From the NCBI GenBank assembly GCA_024636975.1, contig JAGXGA010000029.1, positions 124,001 through 188,000 on the forward strand: DNA of 64,000 bases. Reading direction: 5' to 3'. The notes beneath the pieces are model-generated. The model was given only the letters and a program-made list of their open reading frames with translations. It was not told where the DNA came from and searched no databases. Made by a program: the position numbers and the translations under genes. Source of the DNA: Mariniphaga sp. (GTDB lineage: Bacteria > Bacteroidota > Bacteroidia > Bacteroidales > Prolixibacteraceae). Below are positions 56,157 to 64,000 of the stretch, one piece after another; within the stretch, counting starts at the first letter, position 1; every line of letters begins with the position of its first letter.

Positions 56157-57677
56157 ATGATTTTCATCAGCCTGTTGCTCTTCAATTTGCTTTTAGCCTG
56201 CAATGAAATCGATAAAAAAGATCCTGGGAAGGAAGATGTCAGTGAAATTATCCTGATGCCGGAAACCACTTACCAGACCATTCACAACTTTGGAGCCTCG
56301 GATGCATGGAGTAGCCAATTTGTTGGCAATTGGCCAGACGAACAAAAAAACAGGGTTGCCGACCTGCTGTTCAGCATGGAAACCAATAAGGATGGCACTC
56401 CCAAAGGAATTGGACTGAGCGCCTGGAGGTTTAACATTGGCGCCGGCAGTGCCCGCCAGGAAATCAATTCGGGTATTGATGATCCCTGGCGACGGGCAGA
56501 AAGTTTTCTACAGCATGACGGTACTTACGACTGGAGTAACCAGGCCGGTCAGCGCTGGTTCCTTCGTGCTGCAAAAGAACGGGGAGTGGAAACATTCATC
56601 GGATTTGTAAACAGTCCACCTGTTGCACTTACAAAAAACGGGAATGCATACTCTGACGGAGGCAATTCAATGAACCTGCCTGTTGAGAAGCTGCCGGAAT
56701 TCAGTAAATACCTGGTTGAGGTAACCCGTAACATTCAAAATAACGAAGGGGTACTTTTTGATTATCTTTCTCCTGTTAACGAACCGCAATGGGACTGGAA
56801 AGGTGGTCAGGAAGGCTCTCCATGGAAGAATTCGGAGGTGGCCCAGCTGTGCAGGATTTTAGGCAGTGACCTAAAAAATGCAGACCTTCCCACCCTGATT
56901 GAAATTCCCGAGGCCGGGCAGATAAACCATTTATACGAGGCCGGAAATGATGCAAGCCGTGGGTTTCAGATAAAAGAGTTCTTTGCACCTTCTTCTGATA
57001 ATTATGTAGGAGATGTTCCCAATATGGCTCATAAAATTGCTGCCCACAGCTATTTTACCACCACAAACGACCAGGTACTTGAAGATGTAAGAACCCGGTT
57101 GCGTAAAGAAATTATGGAAACAGACCCTGAACTGGAATTCTGGATGACTGAATACTGCATTCTCGGTGATAATGATGGATTTAAAGGAAACGGAAGGGAC
57201 CTGGGTATGGAAACCGCTTTATTTGTGGCGAATGTTATACGGGCCGACCTTACCATAGCAATGGCAAGTGCATGGCACTGGTGGCTTGCTGTGAGTCCAT
57301 ACGATTTCAAAGATGGCCTGGTATACATCGATAAAAGTGAAACCGGCGGAAACATTTATGAATCCAAGCTTTTATGGGCATTGGGCAATTATTCAAGGTT
57401 TATCCGGCCCGGAGCTACCCCAATTATGACTTTTATGGGAGATAATCCTCAGCTTAAAGCTTCTGCCTATAAAAATAAAGATGGAGAGCTTGTGGTAGTA
57501 ATCATAAACGACAATAATACAAAACGAAACCTGCGCATTAACCTGCAGGGAGATTACAATACAAATGCCAGGGTTTATGAAACATCAGCCCAAAACAGTT
57601 TAAAACTAATGGGAACGATCGATACCGGGAAACCATTCGAGATTGCTGAACACAGCATAACAACCATAGTGATCTAA
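56157..57677 (+). CDS. GH30-family lipoprotein glycosidase (endo-beta-1,6-galactanase-like)
   Basis: A 506-residue lipoprotein (NLLLAC, Cys15). TYQTIHNFGASDAWS begins the domain; the acid/base Glu209 is in LSPVNEPQWDW and the nucleophile Glu332 in FWMTEYCILG. SPPVALTKNGNAYSDG and the C-terminal beta-sandwich (about 425-506) fit the GH30 subgroup that cuts beta-1,6-linked galactan. With the preceding beta-galactosidase and agarase-like enzyme it suggests degradation of plant or algal galactans. Starts 11 bases after the previous stop. Confidence 0.85.
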   Translation: MIFISLLLFNLLLACNEIDKKDPGKEDVSEIILMPETTYQTIHNFGASDAWSSQFVGNWPDEQKNRVADLLFSMETNKDGTPKGIGLSAWRFNIGAGSARQEINSGIDDPWRRAESFLQHDGTYDWSNQAGQRWFLRAAKERGVETFIGFVNSPPVALTKNGNAYSDGGNSMNLPVEKLPEFSKYLVEVTRNIQNNEGVLFDYLSPVNEPQWDWKGGQEGSPWKNSEVAQLCRILGSDLKNADLPTLIEIPEAGQINHLYEAGNDASRGFQIKEFFAPSSDNYVGDVPNMAHKIAAHSYFTTTNDQVLEDVRTRLRKEIMETDPELEFWMTEYCILGDNDGFKGNGRDLGMETALFVANVIRADLTIAMASAWHWWLAVSPYDFKDGLVYIDKSETGGNIYESKLLWALGNYSRFIRPGATPIMTFMGDNPQLKASAYKNKDGELVVVIINDNNTKRNLRINLQGDYNTNARVYETSAQNSLKLMGTIDTGKPFEIAEHSITTIVI

Positions 57678-57751
57678 ACAAACAAGGAAAAAAATAAGTT
57701 CCTGCATTGATGGCGCTCAATACGTATTAACCTTGATTAAAGTTTTTGCTT

Positions 57752-57759
57752 TACCTTTG
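57752..57759 (+). promoter_or_regulatory. Promoter (-7 box) of the lycopene cyclase gene
   Basis: TACCTTTG fits TAnnTTTG and ends 16 bases before the ATG. TTG at 57733-57735 is 16 bp upstream. Confidence 0.5.
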
Positions 57760-57775
57760 TCCAAAATAATTATAC

Positions 57776-58486
57776 ATGGAGTTCCGGAATTTTACATACC
57801 TTCTGCTTATGCTGGCAACAATTGCAGTCCCGCTGGCCCTTAGCTTTGAAAAGGAAGTAAGGTTTTACACCAAAGTGAAGTTTCTTTTCCCTGCTATACT
57901 ATTCTCAGGTGCCATTTTCATACTGTGGGATTTACGGTTTGAGGAACTTGGAATCTGGAGCTTTAATCCTCGTTACATTACCGGCATTTACATCCTGAAC
58001 CTGCCTGTCGAGGAGTGGTTGTTCTTTTTCGTTATCCCCTATACAAGTGTGTTTGTCTATGAAGTGCTGAATCTAAAGCTTGCCAAATTTGAAAAACCCA
58101 ACCTGTTTCTTGCTGTAAGCCTTGTGCTGCTGGCCGGTTTTGCAATTGTAACATACACTGCCCGGCAGCATCTTTATACCTTCTTTAACTTTTTCCTGCT
58201 TACCATCTACTTTGGATATACCATCTTCAGAAACCGCTTTAAGCCACACTACACAAAATTTTACCTTACGTGGCTCATTTTGCTGATCCCGTTCCTAATT
58301 GTTAACGGACTGCTAACTGCCCTCCCTGTGGTAGAATACATGGATGAACATACCCTGGGGATCAGAATATTTACAATCCCACTGGAAGATTTTTTCTACT
58401 TTTTCCTGCTTCTGCTCATGAACCTCACCATTTATGAATACATGAAGAAGCAGCGACTTTTTTCTTTCCCCAAAAGTCCATTTTAA
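57776..58486 (+). CDS. Lycopene cyclase-domain membrane protein (CrtYcd fusion type)
   Basis: A 236-residue protein with about seven membrane helices. The lycopene cyclase domain occurs twice: ITGIYILNLPVEEWLFFFVIPYTSVFVYE (first repeat, about 64-92, split here by its Glu-Glu-Trp core) and LGIRIFTIPLEDFFYFFLLL (second, about 192-211). This matches fused crtYc-crtYd-type carotenoid cyclases, which form beta-rings on lycopene. Other carotenoid genes are not in the window. It overlaps no neighbour but is 10 bases from waaA, so the two are likely cotranscribed. Confidence 0.83.
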   Translation: MEFRNFTYLLLMLATIAVPLALSFEKEVRFYTKVKFLFPAILFSGAIFILWDLRFEELGIWSFNPRYITGIYILNLPVEEWLFFFVIPYTSVFVYEVLNLKLAKFEKPNLFLAVSLVLLAGFAIVTYTARQHLYTFFNFFLLTIYFGYTIFRNRFKPHYTKFYLTWLILLIPFLIVNGLLTALPVVEYMDEHTLGIRIFTIPLEDFFYFFLLLLMNLTIYEYMKKQRLFSFPKSPF

Positions 58487-58496
58487 ATATTAAGCC

Positions 58497-59729
58497 ATGA
58501 AGTTCCTATACCAGGCAGGCATTTATACCTACTTAGCCGCCATTAAAACCACAGCCTTATTCAATGCCAAAGCCCGGCAGTTTGTGAAAGGCAGGAAGAA
58601 CTGGAAAAAGAACCTGGCAGCGAACATTGAAACCAATGCAAAGTATATATGGTTTCACTGTGCCTCCCTTGGGGAATTTGAACAAGGCAGGCCACTTATT
58701 GAACAGGTGCGTAAGCAGTTTCCCCGGTACCGTATTGTATTGACCTTTTTCTCTCCTTCGGGATATGAAATCAGAAAAAATTATGAACAGGCCGACATCA
58801 TCATGTACCTTCCACCCGATACCCGCAAAAATGCCAGGGCGTTTATAAAAATGGTTCAGCCCGAAACAGCCTTCTTCATAAAATATGAATACTGGCATTT
58901 TTACATCGATGAATTAAAGAAGAAGGGAATGCCGCTCTATATGGTTTCAGCTATTTTCCGCAAGGATCAGCAGTTCTTCAAAGAAAACCTGTGGGGAAAA
59001 TGGTACCGGCAAATGCTTGAAAAAATCACCCATTTTTTCGTTCAGGATGAAAATTCAGCCAACCTGTTGAAATCAATCGGGATTAATAACTATACATTAT
59101 CGGGCGATACCCGCTTCGACCGGGTGGCAGCCATTGCAGAAAATGCCCCTGAAATTCCGGTAATCGATAAATTTAAAAACGGCAACCTCATGCTGGTGGC
59201 CGGCAGCACATGGAAACCCGACGAGGAACTGCTGGCCGCATTTATTAACAATCAAAACAACCTGAAAACAATTGTTGCTCCCCATGAAGTAACACCGGCC
59301 AACATAAGCAGACTGGAACAACTGTTTAATGAATCAGTCAGATACAGCCAGCTAAACGAAAAAGATGCAGCCAACTACCGGGTCCTCATCATAGACTCCA
59401 TAGGATTGCTGTCGTCTCTTTACCGGTATGGCGAGGTGGCATATATAGGCGGAGGATTTGGCGTTGGAATCCACAACATTCTCGAAGCTGCAACATTTGG
59501 TCTGCCCGTGGTATTTGGCCCAAATTACGAGAAATTCAGGGAAGCAGTTAATCTAAAAAGCCAGGGAGGTGCATTTGCTATTAGTGATTACAGTTCCCTG
59601 GAAAATACTCTTCAAAATATTTTATTCCAACCCGCGACCCGGAAATCTGCTTCAGAATCGTGCAAGAGTTATGTAGCAAAAAATGTGGGATCAACCCAAC
59701 TTATTGTCAAAAAAGTTTTTAACATGTAA
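58497..59729 (+). CDS. waaA: 3-deoxy-D-manno-octulosonic acid transferase
   Basis: A 410-residue GT30 glycosyltransferase that adds Kdo to lipid A. WFHCASLGEFEQGRPLI is the catalytic start motif with the essential Glu; FFIKYEYWHFY, GDTRFDRV, VAGSTWKPDEE and YIGGGFGVGIHNILEAATFGLP follow in the usual order. Full length with an N-terminal membrane segment. lpxH and lpxK elsewhere in the window serve the same pathway. Confidence 0.93.
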   Translation: MKFLYQAGIYTYLAAIKTTALFNAKARQFVKGRKNWKKNLAANIETNAKYIWFHCASLGEFEQGRPLIEQVRKQFPRYRIVLTFFSPSGYEIRKNYEQADIIMYLPPDTRKNARAFIKMVQPETAFFIKYEYWHFYIDELKKKGMPLYMVSAIFRKDQQFFKENLWGKWYRQMLEKITHFFVQDENSANLLKSIGINNYTLSGDTRFDRVAAIAENAPEIPVIDKFKNGNLMLVAGSTWKPDEELLAAFINNQNNLKTIVAPHEVTPANISRLEQLFNESVRYSQLNEKDAANYRVLIIDSIGLLSSLYRYGEVAYIGGGFGVGIHNILEAATFGLPVVFGPNYEKFREAVNLKSQGGAFAISDYSSLENTLQNILFQPATRKSASESCKSYVAKNVGSTQLIVKKVFNM

Positions 59730-59785
59730 TCAGTTTTTGCATACATTTTGTTGGTATCTCTTTTCTGTAATATTAGGTTTTTTCG

Positions 59786-59799
59786 ATCGAATATTCGAT
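59786..59799. promoter_or_regulatory. 14-bp perfect palindrome upstream of nrdJ
   Basis: ATCGAATATTCGAT is self-complementary and lies about 240 bases upstream of the nrdJ ATG, the only striking feature in the 59730-60037 gap. It may be an operator. No B12 riboswitch or NrdR box is visible there. Confidence 0.4.
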
Positions 59800-60037
59800 A
59801 ACAAATCTTTTGATTTTAAAGCTGTGAATCTCTTTTTTTGGTAAACTTTCTCACGAAAGTAACAACATAATATTCTTTACCACAAACACTTAACCACTCA
59901 AAGTTGATAACTTTTCATTTTTTTAACCCACAAAATGCACCAAAACTTAGGTTTCTGTTTTATCTTGCTGTCACTTTTCTAAGCAGAATCTTTCAATACA
60001 GAAAAAGAACATATTTTAATAATATTAACTGAACACT

Positions 60038-62590
60038 ATGGCATTTGAAGAAGTATCAGTAAAAACCTCAAAAGGTAAGAAAATCTATTCGCAGGAAGAG
60101 GCAATAAACGCCTCCCACATTTATTTCAAGGGAGACGATTTGGCTGCAAGAGTTTGGGTAAATAAGTATGCCCTAAAAGATTCATTCGGTAATGTATTTG
60201 AATGTACACCCGATGATATGCACCACAGGCTGGCCAAAGAAATTGCACGGATCGAGAAGCAGTATCCAAATCCGCTTACCGAAAACGAAATCTATCTTGT
60301 ATTGAAAGATTTCAGGTACGTGGTGCCACAGGGAGGACCTATGACAGGTATAGGCAACGATTACCAGATTGCCTCTCTTTCGAACTGCTTTGTAGTAGGA
60401 AACGATGGCAATTCCGATTCGTATGGTGGAATCATGAAAATTGACCAGGAACAGGTACAGCTGATGAAAAGACGCGGCGGTGTTGGACACGATCTGTCGC
60501 ACATCCGGCCCAAAGGCTCGCCAGTAAAAAACTCAGCACTCACTTCCACCGGTATCGTGCCCTTCATGGAACGGTATTCCAACTCAACCCGTGAAGTGGC
60601 CCAGGATGGTCGCCGGGGCGCACTCATGCTGTCGGTTTCCATCAAACACCCCGATTCGGAAAGCTTTATCGATGCCAAGCTCGAGCAGGGAAAAGTAACC
60701 GGAGCCAATGTTTCGGTTAAAATACAAGACGACTTTATGAAAGCGGTTGAGCAGGAAACTTCCTACATGCAAGCTTATCCCATTTATGCAGAAAAACCGC
60801 TTTATAAAAAAGAAATTGATGCAGTAAGACTGTGGAAAAAGATTGTTAAAAATGCCTGGCAATCGGCTGAACCCGGTATATTGTTTTGGGATACCATAAT
60901 CAAAGAATCGGTTCCCGACTGCTATGCCGATATGGGTTACCGTACGGTTTCAACCAATCCCTGCGGCGAAATTCCATTATGCCCATACGACAGCTGCCGA
61001 CTTTTGGCTTTAAACCTTTATTCTTATGTAGAAAATCCGTTTACTTCAACAGCAAAGTTCAATTTCGAACTGTTTAAAGAACATATCCATTATGCCCAAC
61101 GCATTATGGACGACATCATCGATCTTGAACTTGAAAAGATTGATGCCATTATTGCTAAAATTAACGCCGACCCTGAAATAGAAGAAATAAAGGCTGTTGA
61201 AAAGAAACTCTGGGAAAACATTAAAACCAAAGCCCGCGAAGGCCGTCGTACCGGAATAGGTATTACCGCAGAAGGTGATATGCTTGCAGCGCTTGGGCTG
61301 GAATACGGCAGTGAAAATGCTACCGATTTTTCAGAAGAAATCCATAAAACTGTCGCCCTGGAATCGTACCGGTCCTCAATCTATCTTGCAAAGGATCGTG
61401 GCGCTTTCAAAATTTATGATTCGGAAAGAGAAAAAAACAATCCGTTTATCAACCGGCTTAAAGATGCCGATCCTTCGCTGTATGAAGACATGGCCAAATA
61501 CGGACGGCGAAACATTGCACTGCTTACCATTGCACCTACAGGAACCACCAGTTTGATGACCCAAACTACGTCAGGTATCGAGCCTGTATTCCTGCCTGTG
61601 TATAAACGCAGGCGGAAAGTTAACCCGGGAGATAAAGATGTGCGGGTTGATTTTATAGATGAAATGGGCGACCACTGGGAAGAATACATTGTCTTTCATC
61701 AGAAATTTAAAGTGTGGATGGAAGCCAACGGGTACAGCCTGAACAAGGATTATACCCAGGAAGACCTGGATGAACTGGTGCAAAAGTCGCCTTACTACAA
61801 GGCCACCTCAAACGATGTGAACTGGCTTTCCAAAGTACGTATGCAGGGCAGAATTCAGAAATGGGTTGATCACTCCATCAGCGTCACAATTAACCTTCCT
61901 TCCGATGCTACTGAAGAACTGGTAGGACAACTGTATTTCGAATCCTGGAAAAGCGGCTGTAAAGGAGTGACTGTCTATCGTGACGGCTCCCGTTCAGGAG
62001 TTTTGATCTCAAACAACGGATCGGAAAAGAAAAAATCAGGCTTCCCAACCAAGCGTCCCGAAAAACTGGATGCCGATGTTGTACGTTTTCAAAACAACAA
62101 GGAGAAATGGATTGCCTTTATAGGTCTTATGGATAACAAACCTTATGAAATCTTCACCGGGCTCTCTGATGATGAAGACGGAATTCTTCTTCCGCGTTCC
62201 ATTACCCACGGATACATCATTAAAAGCTATGATCCCGATGGAAATTCAAGGTACGATTTTCAGTACATTAATAAAAGAGGATACAAAACTACCATTGAAG
62301 GGCTTTCATTTAAATTCAATCCTGTTTACTGGAATTACGCCAAACTGATATCAGGAACCCTGCGCCACGGAATGCCCATACATAAGATAGTGGAACTGGT
62401 TACCAGCCTTCAGCTCGATAATGAAACCATTAATTCATGGAAAGCAGGTGTTGCCCGTGCGCTTAAGAAGTATATCCCGAACGGAACGCTGGCTGAGGAT
62501 GCCTTGTGCGAAGAGTGTGGCTCCGATGAAGTGGTATACCAGGAAGGATGCCTTACCTGTTTGTCGTGCGGATCATCAAAATGTGGATAA
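60038..62590 (+). CDS. nrdJ: Adenosylcobalamin-dependent ribonucleoside-diphosphate reductase
   Basis: An 850-residue class II ribonucleotide reductase converting ribonucleotides to deoxyribonucleotides. Barrel motifs include SLSNCFVVGN, RRGGVGHDLSHIRP, the STNPCGEIPL active-site Cys/Glu pair and TIAPTGTTSL. The C-terminal tail CEECGSDEVVYQ ... CLTCLSCGSSKCG provides the redox and zinc-ribbon cysteines. Size fits the family. It is monocistronic with a strong terminator downstream. Confidence 0.93.
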   Translation: MAFEEVSVKTSKGKKIYSQEEAINASHIYFKGDDLAARVWVNKYALKDSFGNVFECTPDDMHHRLAKEIARIEKQYPNPLTENEIYLVLKDFRYVVPQGGPMTGIGNDYQIASLSNCFVVGNDGNSDSYGGIMKIDQEQVQLMKRRGGVGHDLSHIRPKGSPVKNSALTSTGIVPFMERYSNSTREVAQDGRRGALMLSVSIKHPDSESFIDAKLEQGKVTGANVSVKIQDDFMKAVEQETSYMQAYPIYAEKPLYKKEIDAVRLWKKIVKNAWQSAEPGILFWDTIIKESVPDCYADMGYRTVSTNPCGEIPLCPYDSCRLLALNLYSYVENPFTSTAKFNFELFKEHIHYAQRIMDDIIDLELEKIDAIIAKINADPEIEEIKAVEKKLWENIKTKAREGRRTGIGITAEGDMLAALGLEYGSENATDFSEEIHKTVALESYRSSIYLAKDRGAFKIYDSEREKNNPFINRLKDADPSLYEDMAKYGRRNIALLTIAPTGTTSLMTQTTSGIEPVFLPVYKRRRKVNPGDKDVRVDFIDEMGDHWEEYIVFHQKFKVWMEANGYSLNKDYTQEDLDELVQKSPYYKATSNDVNWLSKVRMQGRIQKWVDHSISVTINLPSDATEELVGQLYFESWKSGCKGVTVYRDGSRSGVLISNNGSEKKKSGFPTKRPEKLDADVVRFQNNKEKWIAFIGLMDNKPYEIFTGLSDDEDGILLPRSITHGYIIKSYDPDGNSRYDFQYINKRGYKTTIEGLSFKFNPVYWNYAKLISGTLRHGMPIHKIVELVTSLQLDNETINSWKAGVARALKKYIPNGTLAEDALCEECGSDEVVYQEGCLTCLSCGSSKCG

Positions 62591-62623
62591 TTGCAAACAA
62601 AAGAAGAGTATCGCATATATTTA

Positions 62624-62657
62624 AAAACCAGGGCAAATATTTGTCCTGGTTTTTTTT
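62624..62657 (+). terminator. Terminator of nrdJ
   Basis: AAAACCAGG-G-CAAA (62624-62637) pairs with TTTG-T-CCTGGTTTT (62640-62653) with one wobble, followed by T residues. Confidence 0.85.
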
Positions 62658-62738
62658 GGTTTTAAGCAGTTTTCCCAAACTCCGGCAAGAATTTTCAATG
62701 CACCATTATAAGCACATCAAAATTAAAATACGGAGCTT

Positions 62739-63119
62739 TTATGCTTCAATCATTTTTTTGTAATCATCGGCCGACATCAGATTATCAAGTTCCCCGGCAT
62801 CACTTACCGCAATTTTTATCATCCAGCCTTTGCCGTAAGGATCTTTGTTTACCAGTTCAGGCTCATCAGCCAACGCCGGATTTACTTCCTTAACGGTACC
62901 GTTAACAGGCATGAACAGGTCGGAAACTGTTTTAACCGCTTCAACTGTCCCAAAGGTATCCCCGTGTTCAAGCTCCTCACCTTCCGTCTCAATTTCAACA
63001 AAAACAACATCGCCCAACTCATTCTGGGCATAATCGGTAATTCCAACAACCACTGTATCTCCGTCCACCTTTACCCATTCATGATCTTCGGTGTACTTTA
63101 AATCTGCCGGTATTTTCAT
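62739..63119 (-). CDS. gcvH: Glycine cleavage system H protein
   Basis: A 126-residue lipoyl carrier protein. The lipoylated Lys63 is in GTVEAVKTVSDLF; VGITDYAQNELGDVVFVE and GTVKEVNPALADEPELVN complete the family. It shuttles aminomethyl groups between the P, T and L proteins. The other gcv genes are not in the window. It is convergent with nrdJ and divergent from tsaE. Confidence 0.95.
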   Translation of the reverse strand: MKIPADLKYTEDHEWVKVDGDTVVVGITDYAQNELGDVVFVEIETEGEELEHGDTFGTVEAVKTVSDLFMPVNGTVKEVNPALADEPELVNKDPYGKGWMIKIAVSDAGELDNLMSADDYKKMIEA

Positions 63120-63381
63120 CTGCGTAATTTTTTATTAATTAAAAAAAGAAGATTTATATAATTACAAAAAGAAATGTTTCTGCATTAATTTAATTTCAAA
63201 ATTAATACTTTTTACCGGATTCATTGTTCTATATACTATCCAATTACCTGACTTATGTCGCATTTCTTGAATTCATTTGTGTGTATCTGAGTTTCATTTT
63301 GTAATATTGTATTAAATCCACTAAAGGAGAGATTCCTTTTAATACAGGGTTTACCATTATTGGAATATTTGAAGAACAAGC

Positions 63382-63804
63382 ATGTATTCAGTTAAAATAA
63401 CCACTTTAAAAGCGATCGGAAAAGCGGCAAAAGAACTTATTGAGCGGTTTCCCCAACAGCGGGTTTTTGCTTTTTACGGAAAAATGGGCGCCGGCAAAAC
63501 AACCTTTATACAAGCTATTTGCAGAGAACTTGGAACACACGACAATGTAACCAGCCCCACATTTGCACTCATAAATGAGTACAAAACCATAAAAGGCGAT
63601 TCAATTTTCCATTTCGATTTTTATCGCATTAAGGAGATGGAAGAGGCTTTTGACCTGGGATATGAAGATTACATCTACAGCGGGAATTATTGCCTTATTG
63701 AATGGCCTGAAAAGATTGAACCCTTGCTGCCACAGGAATTTGTAGCTGTAAATATTGAAGTTGAGGAAAACGAAATGCGTAATATAACAGCATCACCCGG
63801 ATAA
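63382..63804 (+). CDS. tsaE: tRNA threonylcarbamoyladenosine biosynthesis ATPase TsaE
   Basis: A 140-residue ATPase partner of TsaB/TsaD in t6A37 synthesis. The Walker A is FYGKMGAGKTT (31-41); SPTFALINEY and IFHFDFYRIKEMEEAFDLGYED follow as in the family. A probable alanine dehydrogenase gene starts 53 bases downstream on the same strand. No clear promoter box was found in the 262-base gap upstream. Confidence 0.93.
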   Translation: MYSVKITTLKAIGKAAKELIERFPQQRVFAFYGKMGAGKTTFIQAICRELGTHDNVTSPTFALINEYKTIKGDSIFHFDFYRIKEMEEAFDLGYEDYIYSGNYCLIEWPEKIEPLLPQEFVAVNIEVEENEMRNITASPG

Positions 63805-63857
63805 ATGAATAGCTGGTGTGATTTTGAAAACCATTTATACAGAAAATTAAAAAATTT

Positions 63858-64000
63858 ATGACAGTGAAAGAGGAGTCACGGGAAAGTGTTTCGGTTTCGA
63901 AAACCATGTTGATGCCCAAAGAGGAGATGCTTGAAATAAAAACCCGCGGGCAAAGAATTAAAATAGGTATTCCTTCCGATTTTTCAAAAGTTGAATACAG
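63858..64000 (+). CDS. Probable alanine dehydrogenase, N-terminal fragment (cut by window edge)
   Basis: The first 47 codons of a gene running off the right edge. After a short charged leader comes MPKEEMLEIKTRGQRIKIGI and then PSDFSKVEYR, resembling the start of Bacteroidota alanine dehydrogenases (IGIPKE... followed by R in the substrate loop). With so little sequence this is tentative. ATG 63858 fits the spacing after tsaE. Confidence 0.55.
   Translation, partial: MTVKEESRESVSVSKTMLMPKEEMLEIKTRGQRIKIGIPSDFSKVEY

Noticed and set aside
59730-60037. Cobalamin riboswitch upstream of nrdJ
   Set aside because: No B12-box-like GCCACTG segment or multi-stem structure is visible.

Overview
The window is chromosomal DNA from a member of the Bacteroidota, most like the Bacteroidales/Marinilabiliales lineage. 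The signs are a PorP/SprF-type type IX secretion protein, a DUF2723 membrane protein, class I FbaB-type aldolase, class II ribonucleotide reductase, many lipoproteins, lipid A/Kdo genes of a Gram-negative envelope, and repeated copies of the Bacteroidota -7 promoter box TAnnTTTG. It is AT-rich, gene-dense and mostly housekeeping. I see no prophage, integrase, CRISPR array or intact insertion sequence.

Layout. 1-1161: end of a membrane protein gene, a helical-repeat secreted protein, and the decayed tail of a GntP-type permease. 1331-6318: a small surface-polysaccharide block (Wzz-like, O-antigen ligase, methyltransferase, then an SDR-fold protein and a nucleotidyltransferase on the opposite strand). 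6455-14081: zinc-ribbon protein, secreted peroxiredoxin, a minus-strand run TlpA-like/lpxH/KAS III/rmuC, and ribF. 14083-19631: nuclease/phosphatase-fold protein, prmC and ribD with a shared divergent promoter, cardiolipin synthase. 19688-25149: PLP dehydratase, SMP-30-like lipoprotein, purine nucleoside phosphorylase overlapping lpxK, and an M48 protease. 25267-33679: M28 peptidase, D-hydroxyacid dehydrogenase, HEAT-like protein, the large DUF2723 protein and a Tat-exported glycosidase. 33898-36134: tRNA-Gln, a solitary YefM-type antitoxin, a TsaA-domain protein and a one-cysteine HMA protein. 36228-46488: aldolase, comF, truncated haemoglobin, SDRs, sirtuin, dnaG and its downstream genes, and a UspA-like protein. 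46633-50658: metK behind a probable SAM-II riboswitch, the PorP-like protein, and cysteate synthase (likely for sulfonolipids). 50695-57677: three lipoprotein glycosidases that look like a beta-galactan-degrading set without SusC/SusD. 57776-64000: lycopene cyclase, waaA, nrdJ, gcvH, tsaE and the start of a probable alanine dehydrogenase.

The most unusual signal is not a gene. Three intergenic regions (about 6981-7086, 35178-35310 and 41640-41771) carry degenerate repeats with a strict 11-bp period built on a TCA core. The copy at 35178-35310 is a large imperfect palindrome with perfect 9-bp inverted ends. They look like copies of one dispersed non-coding element family that I cannot match to anything described. 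A second structure, a stack of perfect inverted repeats at 39866-39983, is also unexplained. The metK leader, with promoter, SAM-II-like pseudoknot and overlapping terminator in a row, is the best regulatory find.
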